Below are positions 8,858 to 16,887 of a DNA stretch of 64,000 bases, piece after piece. Every line of letters begins with the position of its first letter. Position 1 is the first letter of the stretch. Made by a program: the position numbers and the translations under genes. The notes under the pieces are model-generated. The model was given only the letters and a program-made list of their open reading frames with translations, was not told the origin of the DNA and did not search any database. The DNA is taken from assembly GCA_964400735.1 (NCBI GenBank), contig CAYNVQ010000004.1:62001-126000 (forward strand). The letters are read 5' to 3'. This DNA is from CAYNVQ01 sp964400735 (GTDB taxonomy: Bacteria; Acidobacteriota; Aminicenantia; Aminicenantales; Aminicenantaceae).

Positions 8858-9328
8858 TTGGTGAATAGTAAATTCATGCAGTTGGCTCGCAAAGAAGCAT
8901 ACAAAGGCATGAATAACAATGAAGGGGGTCCTTTTGGGGCTATAATTGTTCAGGGAGGTAAAGTTATTGCCAAAGCTCATAACCTCGTTATCAAAACAAA
9001 TGATCCGACAGCTCACGCCGAATTAATCGCCATTAGAAAGGCATCGAAGAAATTAAACCGCTTCAACTTGTCTGATTGCGAAATTTATTCGACTTGCGAA
9101 CCTTGTCCAATGTGTCTTGCGGCTATTCATTGGGCGAAGATGGAAAAGTTGTATTATGGTTGTACAAGGGAGGACGCGGCAAAAATTGATTTTGATGATA
9201 AATTTATCTATGACGTCATCAGAGAAGAGGCGAAGAAGAAACAAGTTGAATATTTTCAAATGGAAAGGAATGAATGTTTAGACCTCTTTAGAGCCTGGCA
9301 GAGGAAAGAAGACAGGGTTCAATATTGA
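8858..9328 (+). CDS. guaD: Guanine deaminase, cytidine-deaminase fold
   Basis: 156 residues, the usual length of the Bacillus-type GuaD. It converts guanine to xanthine in purine salvage and acts in the cytoplasm. The zinc site is intact: H53-A-E55 in TAHAELIAIR, and C83-P-M-C86 in CEPCPMC. The C-terminal part FQMERNECLDLFRAWQRKEDRVQY matches the GuaD tail ending in EY/QY, which separates it from tRNA adenosine deaminase TadA. TTG at 8858 has AAGGA seven bases upstream; a GTG at 8861 is an alternative. No operon partner. Confidence 0.85.
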   Translation: MVNSKFMQLARKEAYKGMNNNEGGPFGAIIVQGGKVIAKAHNLVIKTNDPTAHAELIAIRKASKKLNRFNLSDCEIYSTCEPCPMCLAAIHWAKMEKLYYGCTREDAAKIDFDDKFIYDVIREEAKKKQVEYFQMERNECLDLFRAWQRKEDRVQY

Positions 9329-9656
9329 ATTAGAAGCAACTGAATAAGAGAGTAGCTTTTGGCCATTTGAATTTATATTGAGATTCTCATAAGATCCCGG
9401 CAGGTTGATTTTCCTCAAAAAAATTCCCTTCTTTATTAAGAAATGAGTCAGCATGGCTTTAGGAAGGCTTACCTGAATCTGATGCATATCCAGATGATGA
9501 CGGGCGCATCTACCCGATCCTGATGCTGAGGTCGATTTCGAGGCTTTTGAAACTTTAAATCTGCAGAGTGCGCGATAAATTTCCCCTACTCTGGATTGCT
9601 TTTCGTACAGATACGAATCAGGTGATATATAGAGTTTGATTATTATAATGACCTTC
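9329..9656. other. Intergenic region, possible coding relic
   Basis: Between convergent genes. Around 9520-9578 one frame reads DPDAEVDFEAFETLNLQSAR before a stop, which looks like the end of a protein but has no start and no recognisable family. Nothing else is seen. Confidence 0.25.
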
Positions 9657-10313
9657 TCAGTGCTCCTCGATTCTTCGGGTTATGAATCCGGAAGTGGTAG
9701 TGTAGACGAGAAATGTGCTGGGATCTTCGGTGCTTTGGAACACCGCATTCCCGTAGACAGCACTTACAAAGGGAAGGGAAGCTCCGTGCTTGAAGAGATA
9801 TCCCCAGATGGGATGATCTTCCTGTTCGACCAGGGGATAGATTTCTGTCGGTTTTGTTTTTTCATCTGATGTGAGTATGTACCGTCCGCGCAGTCGGGTG
9901 AGACGATAGCGTGTGTGGAAACCCATGAAGTTTATCCATTTCTTCCACTTCAAGATATCGCCCTCGAGCATCCACTGGTCTCCGCTGACTTCGAACTCAC
10001 GGATTTCATTATTGTCTTTGGGCCCAAAAAGTTCCAATGTAACCAGGTTCTTCTGTTCTTTGGGAAAAGGAGTGATCGTTACTTTTGCAACGGGCTCTTC
10101 CTTGTTGAAAGCATAATAAGCCTGGAAAAAGAAGCCGGCAAAGAATACGATGCCGAATACTGCTGTCCAGAGAAGAATTAAAAGCAAGTTCCTGAAGCTG
10201 GCCATTAGGCGTGGAGCAGCCGCTGGTTTCTTGGATATGCGCCTGGCTACAAACCTGAGTCGCCGATAGAAAAAGACTAGAAGAAAGACCAGTCCTAGCA
10301 GAATGCCAAGCAT
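9657..10313 (-). CDS. Membrane-anchored protein of unknown function
   Basis: 218 residues from ATG 10313. Two membrane segments flank a basic loop (about 2-15 and 42-66), followed by an extracytoplasmic domain of about 140 residues (VTITPFPKEQKNLVTLELFG...). No known domain is recognised. The ATG has only GGA directly in front of it. An ATT codon at 10358, in frame 15 codons upstream, is correctly spaced after AAAGGAG and would add SFNPFEADKIILVG before the first membrane helix; no ATG, GTG or TTG occurs between it and the upstream TGA. The start is thus unsettled, and an ATT start is a real possibility. Confidence 0.65.
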   Translation of the reverse strand: MLGILLGLVFLLVFFYRRLRFVARRISKKPAAAPRLMASFRNLLLILLWTAVFGIVFFAGFFFQAYYAFNKEEPVAKVTITPFPKEQKNLVTLELFGPKDNNEIREFEVSGDQWMLEGDILKWKKWINFMGFHTRYRLTRLRGRYILTSDEKTKPTEIYPLVEQEDHPIWGYLFKHGASLPFVSAVYGNAVFQSTEDPSTFLVYTTTSGFITRRIEEH

Positions 10314-10405
10314 TCCTACAAGTATGATCTTATCGGCTTCGAACGGATTGAAAGAAATGACGGCACTCCTTTCTTTGGATATTCAGGTGTTCATGATAAG
10401 TCATC

Positions 10406-10660
10406 ATGATCGAAAAGACAAGGCTATCTTTGTCCGTTAGGACGTCAATTTATATTTTGCAAAGATTAGCCTATTCATATCTTAATTCAGGAAATTACAG
10501 GACGGCGTTCGAAACTTTAAATCAAGCTTGGAAGGTAGCTGTTGAAAGAGAAGGGCTAGGTGTTCAAAGAATCATAACCCATGATAAGGGATTGGTCTTT
10601 CTGGGGATGAAATCCATATCAGAGGCAGAAAGAGAAAAAAAATCACTTAAAGTTTTAATA
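10406..10660 (+). pseudogene. TPR fragment of a decayed kinase-TPR gene
   Basis: The frame reads LQRLAYSYLNSGNYRTAFET...AWKVAVEREG...THDKGLVFLGMKSISEAERE, which aligns with the TPR section of the first gene (YREALQEYNKLWDIAVE...EDKGIVYLKLKEIDKA). There is no kinase part and no class tail; the similarity stops just before the hairpin cluster at 10677. It is a relic of another family member, with its promoter and head lost. Confidence 0.65.
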
Positions 10661-10676
10661 CACCACTGCAATTCTG

Positions 10677-10732
10677 CGGACGTAAGTCCGTAGATGGAGT
10701 GGGTTCCGACAAAGTCGGACAAGCAAAGCTTG
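10677..10732. repeat. Cluster of three short perfect hairpins
   Basis: CGGAC-gtaa-GTCCG (10677-10690), TCCGAC-aaa-GTCGGA (10705-10719) and CAAGC-aaa-GCTTG (10720-10732) follow each other, the last two back to back. No T run follows, so this is not a normal terminator. It sits exactly where the TPR relic breaks off and about 100 bases before a family promoter. It resembles REP-type extragenic elements; this is the only copy noticed in the window. Confidence 0.5.
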
Positions 10733-10830
10733 CATTCTGGTAATAAGCCCCGTACGTAGGTGCGAGGTTCTTGACTTCTTTTTGAGAATTTCCAGGAAAA
10801 AAGTGGTCAAAAGGAATTATGGCTATCAAT

Positions 10831-10869
10831 TTGACACTTCTTGGGTTCCTTGATAATATTTTGCCGACC
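10831..10869 (+). promoter_or_regulatory. Family promoter copy 3
   Basis: TTGACA 10831-10836, 17-base spacer ending TTCCTTGA, -10 TAATAT 10854-10859, GCCGACC 10863-10869. The GTG start of the kinase is at 10885, after AAGGGAAAG. Confidence 0.8.
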
Positions 10870-10884
10870 AGATAAGGGAAAGTA

Positions 10885-13800
10885 GTGGCAACACGTTGTC
10901 CGAAGTGTCAATCGGAAAATTCTGACACAGCTAAATTTTGCAGCGAGTGTGCTACACCCCTCCAACCCTCCAAAGAAATCAGTGTAACAAAAACCATTGA
11001 AACTCCTGTTGGGGACTTAACGAGAGGAACCACTTTTGCTGATAGATACAAGATAATTGAAGTACTAGGGAAAGGCGGGATGGGAACGGTCTATAAGGTG
11101 GAAGATACGAAGATCGGACAGGATATAGCCCTCAAACTTATAAAGCCTGATATAGCCTCAGACAAAAAAACTATAGAAAGATTCCGCAACGAATTGAAAA
11201 CCACACGGATGATTTCCCACAGGAATGTCTGTCGGATGTTCGACATGGGAGATGCAGAAGGAACACACTTTATTACTATGGAGTACGTTCCAGGGGAGGA
11301 TTTAAAGAGTTTTATTTGGAGAGTGGGACAATTGCCTTCTGGGAAAGCTATTTCAATAGCTAAGCAGGTCTGCGACGGGTTAGCTGAAGCTCACAGATTG
11401 GGAGTTGTGCACCGTGATTTGAAGTCCAACAACATCATGATCGACAAAGAGGGTAATGCTCGCATCATGGATTTTGGGATAGCCCGGTCTCTCAAGACAA
11501 AAGGCATAACGGGCGAAGGGATAATTATCGGCACCCCTGAATACATGTCACCGGAGCAGGCAGAGGCGAAAGAAATAGATCATCGATCGGATATCTACTC
11601 CCTTGGTGTGATTTTGTATGAGATGGTGACAGGAGAGCTTCCTTTTGAAGGGGATACACCTTTAGCCATAGCTATGAAACATAAGGGGGAGATACCGAAA
11701 GACCCTAAAGAATTGAATCCTCAGATAGGAGAGGATTTAAATGTCTTAATTCTCAAATGCCTGGGGAAGGATAAGGAGAAAAGGTATCAGTCAGCAAAAG
11801 AGTTATACGAAAGATTAGACAATTTTGAGAAAGAAATTCCTGCCGCAGAGAAAATCGTTCCTAAAAGAAAGCCTTTAACTTCAAGAGAAATAACAGTCCA
11901 ATTCAATTTGAAAAAAGTCTTCATCCCTGCAATTGTCGTAATCGCTATAGCTATTATAGGGTTGATCCTCTGGAGCCCATGGAAACAGAAGAGGCAAATT
12001 CCGGTGTCGTCGGATAAGCCTTCTCTGGCCGTCATGTACTTTGACAACAACACCGGTGATGAGAACCTGGACAACTGGAGAAAAAGCCTCGCGGATCTTC
12101 TGACTGATGATCTCATGCAATCGAAACATCTCCGGGTGGTGGGCGGGGAACAGCTCTATGGGATTCTCAAAGACCTCGATCTTATCGAATCCTCGACCTA
12201 TTCCGCTGGCGATTTGAAAAAGGTTGCGGAAGCCGCCAGAGTCAATCATTTGCTGGTCGGGAACTATAACCGGTTAGGCCGGACTTTCATCATCAGCGTC
12301 CGGGTCAAAGATATGTATTCAGGCAAGACATTGGGATCATTAAGAGAAGAAGCCCAAAGCGAGGAGGAAATCTGGCCCCGAGTGGACAGTCTGACAAAAA
12401 GAGCAAAGGAACTTTTAGGATTTTCTGCTGAGAAAATTGCCCAGGATTTTGATAGGGAAATAAGTAAGATAACGACCGGCAGCCCGGAAGCATTAAAGTA
12501 CTACACCCAGGGGCGGTCCTTTCAGTCTGCGGGTGATGTTAAAAATGCTGCAATATGGTATAAAAAAGCCTTGGAAATCGATCCGGAATTCGCCATGGCC
12601 TACAGATCGCTGGGCTTAACGGCCCCAACCAACGAAGAAAAAGCGAGATCCCGTCAAAAAGCCTTTGATCTCAGAGACAGGGTTTCGGAGAGGGAGCGAC
12701 TTTGGATTGAGCAGACTTATTATTCTAATACCGATAAAATTGCCAAAGCGATCGAGGCATGCGAGCGATTGCTGGAAGTCTACCCAGAAGATCCTGTTAG
12801 AGCCAACCTAAGTAATTATTACCGTGATATCGGCGAGTTGGAGAAGTCACTCGAACAAGCACTTTTGCTTTGCCAAATGGACCCTGAGGATCCATATGGG
12901 ATGATACAGGCTGTCGATGCATATCGGCAATTAAACCAGCATGAAAATGCCATCCAAGTTATAGAGAGCTACTTAAAAAATGTCGGAGACCACGTGTGGT
13001 GCCATACAGAGCTGACCCAAACATATATTGAACTTGGGAGATACGATCAGGCACTCGAGGAAGCAGAAATTGAAATAGCTATGACACAAGGTGACTTGGG
13101 AAGGGGTAGAAAAGCAGATATCTTAATTTTGAAGAGAGATTGGAAAGAGGCCGAAAAATTATTGAATGAATACCGAAACTGGCGGAAGCTGAAGAATTTA
13201 AGGCTTATCCAGGGAAGATACAGGGGAGCCGTAGAGATTTATGAAAGCCAAATCCAATCAGCAAAAGATTCACAAAATCTAGGAACTGAAGCAGATTGGC
13301 ATCAGCAATTGGCATCGATTTTGCTGAGGGCAGGAATGATACAAAAGGCACTGGACGAAGCGAACAAAGCTCTGGTTTTGGCTCGGCGAGTTGATCTCTT
13401 TCAAGCCAGAATATTAAGAGATAGTCTTTTCACCTTGGGTCTCATCCAGTCCCGAATGAAAAAATGGCAGGATGTCGAGAAGACGACTTCAGAACTTAAA
13501 TCGCTGGTGGAAGATGACAAACGACGACATTCTGTCTACGTCAATGATTTTCTTGCAGGAACGATCGCCTATGAGAGGCAAAATTACAAGGAATCCCTCA
13601 GCTATTTTAATAAAGCCCTATCCCTGCAATGGAATGCTCCGGGAACGTACCGAGCCGATTTAGTAGAATATCTGGCCAAGACATATGAACGAGTGGGAGA
13701 GACCGATAAAGCCAGAGAAGAGTATAAAAAGATTTCCAACCTGACAACCGGCAGATTGAACTATGGCGACATCTATGTCAAATCCTTCTATAACCTCGGC

Positions 13801-13941
13801 CGAATCTTTGAACAGCAAGGTGACAAAGCAAAAGCCGTAGAGCATTACGAAAAATTCCTTGAGCTTTGGAACGACGCTGATCCTGGCATAGCTGAGGTGG
13901 AGGATGCTGCGAAGAGGCTGGCTGGATTGCAGTTGCCGTAG
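10885..13941 (+). CDS. Membrane-anchored zinc-ribbon Ser/Thr kinase with TolB-like domain and long TPR array
   Basis: 1018 residues. Zinc ribbon C5/C8/C19/C22; kinase about 55-315 with glycine loop LGKGGMGTVY, K84, HRDLKSNN (HRD 176-178), DFG 196-198 and GTPEYMSPEQ; one membrane helix at about 346-363; a TolB-like domain about 380-520 (SLAVMYFDNNTGDENLDNW); then TPRs to the class tail YEKFLELWNDADPG...EDAAKRLAGL. Topology implies a cytoplasmic kinase and a TolB/TPR sensor part outside the inner membrane, an inference. Catalytic residues are complete. GTG start with AAGGGAAAG upstream, about 20 bases after the predicted transcript start. Class mates are 40056 and the gene cut at the left edge. 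Ligand and substrates unknown. Confidence 0.92.
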   Translation: MATRCPKCQSENSDTAKFCSECATPLQPSKEISVTKTIETPVGDLTRGTTFADRYKIIEVLGKGGMGTVYKVEDTKIGQDIALKLIKPDIASDKKTIERFRNELKTTRMISHRNVCRMFDMGDAEGTHFITMEYVPGEDLKSFIWRVGQLPSGKAISIAKQVCDGLAEAHRLGVVHRDLKSNNIMIDKEGNARIMDFGIARSLKTKGITGEGIIIGTPEYMSPEQAEAKEIDHRSDIYSLGVILYEMVTGELPFEGDTPLAIAMKHKGEIPKDPKELNPQIGEDLNVLILKCLGKDKEKRYQSAKELYERLDNFEKEIPAAEKIVPKRKPLTSREITVQFNLKKVFIPAIVVIAIAIIGLILWSPWKQKRQIPVSSDKPSLAVMYFDNNTGDENLDNWRKSLADLLTDDLMQSKHLRVVGGEQLYGILKDLDLIESSTYSAGDLKKVAEAARVNHLLVGNYNRLGRTFIISVRVKDMYSGKTLGSLREEAQSEEEIWPRVDSLTKRAKELLGFSAEKIAQDFDREISKITTGSPEALKYYTQGRSFQSAGDVKNAAIWYKKALEIDPEFAMAYRSLGLTAPTNEEKARSRQKAFDLRDRVSERERLWIEQTYYSNTDKIAKAIEACERLLEVYPEDPVRANLSNYYRDIGELEKSLEQALLLCQMDPEDPYGMIQAVDAYRQLNQHENAIQVIESYLKNVGDHVWCHTELTQTYIELGRYDQALEEAEIEIAMTQGDLGRGRKADILILKRDWKEAEKLLNEYRNWRKLKNLRLIQGRYRGAVEIYESQIQSAKDSQNLGTEADWHQQLASILLRAGMIQKALDEANKALVLARRVDLFQARILRDSLFTLGLIQSRMKKWQDVEKTTSELKSLVEDDKRRHSVYVNDFLAGTIAYERQNYKESLSYFNKALSLQWNAPGTYRADLVEYLAKTYERVGETDKAREEYKKISNLTTGRLNYGDIYVKSFYNLGRIFEQQGDKAKAVEHYEKFLELWNDADPGIAEVEDAAKRLAGLQLP

Positions 13942-13995
13942 GGAAGATCCACTTCCGTTTAGTATTTCTCGATCCATCTAGCCTGAACTATTCAT

Positions 13996-14100
13996 AAAAA
14001 ATGCCGATAATATTTTTTATTAAAGCAATATCAGAAATTTATCCTGATATTGCTTTAAATTATTATGAAAAATTCTTATTCAATTCTATCGGCATTTTTT
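13996..14100. repeat. Nested palindromic element of 105 bp
   Basis: The ends are perfect 14-base inverted repeats, AAAAAATGCCGATA (13996-14009) and its complement (14087-14100). Inside is a second perfect inverted repeat of 15 bases, TTAAAGCAATATCAG (14020-14034) and its complement (14044-14058), around a 9-base loop. The element has no coding capacity and is A+T-rich. It lies 54 bases after the kinase at 10885. It could be a MITE-like insertion or a two-way termination structure, since both ends finish in a T tract on the outgoing strand. Confidence 0.7.
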
Positions 14101-14316
14101 ACCCTTCAGGCGAGCCTATATTGCAGGGTGGGGTGGGTTGGCCTTGACTCGTGAATAATCCAAGCTAGTTGATTTGATAATACAAAGGTACTAAAAAAAC
14201 ATATAAAATATCACCATTGGGTGAAATGAAATTCGGTTTGATAGTTTCATCATCAAATATCACGATGGAATCTGAGTTTTACCGATTAGCTTTTAGATGG
14301 CCATCCTTTATGCTGA

Positions 14317-14355
14317 TTGACACCTCACACTATCCTTGATATCCTTTTGCCGACC
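14317..14355 (+). promoter_or_regulatory. Family promoter copy 4
   Basis: TTGACA 14317-14322, 17-base spacer ending ATCCTTGA, -10 TATCCT 14340-14345 (the weakest -10 of the set), GCCGACC 14349-14355. Confidence 0.75.
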
Positions 14356-14381
14356 GAATATGGGAAAGTAAGGTGACGGTA

Positions 14382-16745
14382 ATGGCAAAAAAGTGTCCTA
14401 AATGTAAGTCAGACAATCCTGGGAGCGCAACCTTCTGTGCCGACTGTGGCACCCAACTTCCATCCCTCGAGGACATTGAGGTCACAGAAACCATGGAAAC
14501 ACCAAAAGAAGTGCTTACCACTGGATCTACGTTTGCTGGAAGATATCAGATCATCGAAGAACTGGGTAAAGGAGGAATGGGAAGGGTTTATAAAGCCAAC
14601 GACACGGACATCAACGAGAAAGTTGCCATCAAACTTATAAAGCCGGAGATCTCCACGGATAAAAAGACGATTGAGCGCTTCCAAAACGAGATTAAGTTTG
14701 CACGTAAGATCAGGCACAAGAATGTCTGCCAGATGTATGATCTCAACAAAGAGGGAGGGACTTATTACATCACGATGGAATATGTCCCCGGCGAAGACCT
14801 GAAAAGCTTTATCAGAAGGTCAAGACAGCTGGCCATAGGGACTGCCATCACCATAGCCAAACAGGTGTGTGAAGGGCTTGCAGAAGCCCATAGATCCGGG
14901 GTCATTCACCGTGATCTAAAGCCCAACAATATCATGATCGATGAAGAGGGAAATGTGCGGATCATGGACTTCGGTATAGCCCGCTCATTAAGGGAAAAGG
15001 GAATAACTGGTCCTGGGGTTATGATTGGTACGCCCGAGTATATGTCGCCTGAACAAACGGAAGGAAAGGAAGCAGACCAGCGTTCAGATCTTTATTCTTT
15101 AGGAGTGGTTCTGTATGAGATGTTGACTGGAGAAGTGCCGTACAAAGGAGAAACTCCAATAAGTATCGCTATGAAACACAAAAGCGAAATGCCAAAGGAT
15201 CCTAGAACAGTAAATACTGATATTCCCTATGAACTCAGTCAATTGATACTGAATTGTCTAGAGAAGAGAAAAGAAAAGCGGTACAAGACAGCCGAAGAAC
15301 TCCTTTTTGAACTAAGAAAAATAACGGAACCAAAAGCAGAAAAGGTCATAAAACCCCACTGGAAAAACTCCATTGCGGTCCTTCCATTCTTAAACATGAG
15401 TGGTGATCTTGAACAAGAATATTTTTGTGATGGGATCACCGAAGAGCTTATTAATTCATTGACTCAGATAAGAAATTTGCGTGTCATCGCCCGAACCTCT
15501 TCATTCGCATTCAAAGGAAAACAGGAAGATATCCGTGAAATAGGCAAGAAACTCAACGTTGAAACTCTTCTTGAGGGCAGCGTCCGTAAATCTGGAAATC
15601 GACTGCGTATAACAGCCCAGCTTGTCGATGTGGCGGATGGATCTCATCTTTGGTCGGATCGCTTCGATCGGGAGATGGAAGATGTTTTTATGATTCAGGA
15701 TGAAATTTCCCTTGCGATTGTTGATAAGCTGAAAGTCAAACTCTTGGGAGAGGAAAAGGCGGGTCTTGTGAAACGATTTACGGAAAACCTTGAGGCATAC
15801 AACTTCTATCTGAAAGGCCGCTACTTTTGTAGAAATAAGAGAACACAAAAAGGCTTGAACAAAAGTCTTGAGTATTATCAAAAGGCCATTGAAAAAGATC
15901 CTGAATTTGCTCTTGCTTACGCCGGATCAGCTAATACATATATGTTTCTTGGTTGGTTTAAATACTTACCCCCAGAGGTTGCTTACCCTAAAATGAAGGA
16001 AAATGCCCTAAAGGCACTCGATGTAGATAACACAATTAGTCAAGCACATTCTGCAATTGCCTGGGTTAAGGATTTTTATGAATGGGATTGGATCGGCGCA
16101 GAAAGAGAACTTAAGCAAGCGATCGCACTCAATCCCTCTGACGCAGACGCTCGCCATAAATATTCCCATTTACTGACAGAGAATGGGCATTTCGATGAAT
16201 CAATCGCAGAGATGAACCTAGCTCTTGAACTTGAGCCTTTAGCAATCGATATTCATGCTTGTTCGGGAATGAATCTGTATTTGGCTCGCAGGTATGAAGA
16301 AGCAATAGAACAATTAGAGAGAGCCATCGAATTGGACCCGAACTTTTATGATCCCCACGGCTGGCTCGGGATGGCTTATGTGCAAACAGACAGGCACGAG
16401 GAGGCAGTAGGAATTCTTCAAAAAGCTGAGAGTTTTCCTGAAATCAGGACAAGGATGATAGCAGCCCAAGGATACGCCTATGCAATCTCAGGGAATAGAG
16501 ACAAAGCAAACGAAAGACTCAAAGAGGTGACAGAAATTTCTAAAAAGTGGTCTGTTGAACCTTACTTCATAGCATGGATCTATGCTGGATTAGGGAAAAA
16601 GGATCGAGCCATGGACTTTCTGTACAAGGCAAGCGAAGAACACTCAAGTTTTATGCGTATGACAATTAAAGTGGATCCTTGGTTCGACACTCTTCACTCG
16701 TATCCAAGATATATCGCACTACTCAAGAAGATAGGCTTAGAATAA
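14382..16745 (+). CDS. Zinc-ribbon Ser/Thr kinase with TolB-like and TPR domains, chimeric
   Basis: 787 residues from ATG 14382, which follows AAGGTGA and gives the MAKKCPKC start also seen at 40056; GTG 14373 is an alternative start. Zinc ribbon C5/C8/C19/C22, kinase with LGKGGMGRVY, K84, HRDLKPNN (HRD 176-178), DFG 196-198. The kinase half is of the 10885/40056 class, but there is no membrane helix. From about residue 327 it has the other type of TolB-like domain (SIAVLPFLNMS...LLEGSVRKSGNRLRI), as in 1371, and it ends YPRYIALLKKIGLE without the usual tail of its kinase class. That tail lies orphaned 40 bases downstream. A domain swap is the simplest reading. Confidence 0.9.
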   Translation: MAKKCPKCKSDNPGSATFCADCGTQLPSLEDIEVTETMETPKEVLTTGSTFAGRYQIIEELGKGGMGRVYKANDTDINEKVAIKLIKPEISTDKKTIERFQNEIKFARKIRHKNVCQMYDLNKEGGTYYITMEYVPGEDLKSFIRRSRQLAIGTAITIAKQVCEGLAEAHRSGVIHRDLKPNNIMIDEEGNVRIMDFGIARSLREKGITGPGVMIGTPEYMSPEQTEGKEADQRSDLYSLGVVLYEMLTGEVPYKGETPISIAMKHKSEMPKDPRTVNTDIPYELSQLILNCLEKRKEKRYKTAEELLFELRKITEPKAEKVIKPHWKNSIAVLPFLNMSGDLEQEYFCDGITEELINSLTQIRNLRVIARTSSFAFKGKQEDIREIGKKLNVETLLEGSVRKSGNRLRITAQLVDVADGSHLWSDRFDREMEDVFMIQDEISLAIVDKLKVKLLGEEKAGLVKRFTENLEAYNFYLKGRYFCRNKRTQKGLNKSLEYYQKAIEKDPEFALAYAGSANTYMFLGWFKYLPPEVAYPKMKENALKALDVDNTISQAHSAIAWVKDFYEWDWIGAERELKQAIALNPSDADARHKYSHLLTENGHFDESIAEMNLALELEPLAIDIHACSGMNLYLARRYEEAIEQLERAIELDPNFYDPHGWLGMAYVQTDRHEEAVGILQKAESFPEIRTRMIAAQGYAYAISGNRDKANERLKEVTEISKKWSVEPYFIAWIYAGLGKKDRAMDFLYKASEEHSSFMRMTIKVDPWFDTLHSYPRYIALLKKIGLE

Positions 16746-16782
16746 TAGAAGTCGTTTTTTTGAGAAAGTTCCAAAAAAGAAA

Positions 16783-16878
16783 AAACATTACCTGAAATTC
16801 TTCGACCTCTGGAAGGACGCTGATCCTAATTTAGTTGAAGTTGAGGATGCTAGAAAGAGGCTGGCTGGATTGCTGTAA
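16783..16878 (+). pseudogene. Orphan C-terminal tail of a kinase-TPR gene
   Basis: The frame reads KHYLKFFDLWKDADPNLVEV, then EDARKRLAGLL and TAA at 16876-16878. This is the tail that closes the genes at 1291, 13941 and 43202. It lacks any start or upstream TPRs and sits right after the chimeric kinase, so it is what remains of the C terminus that was replaced there. Confidence 0.8.
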
Positions 16879-16887
16879 ATTCTTTAT

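Noticed and set aside
9520..9578. Short protein-like reading DPDAEVDFEAFETLNLQSAR before a stop
   Set aside because: No start, no recognised family and too short to call a gene relic with confidence.
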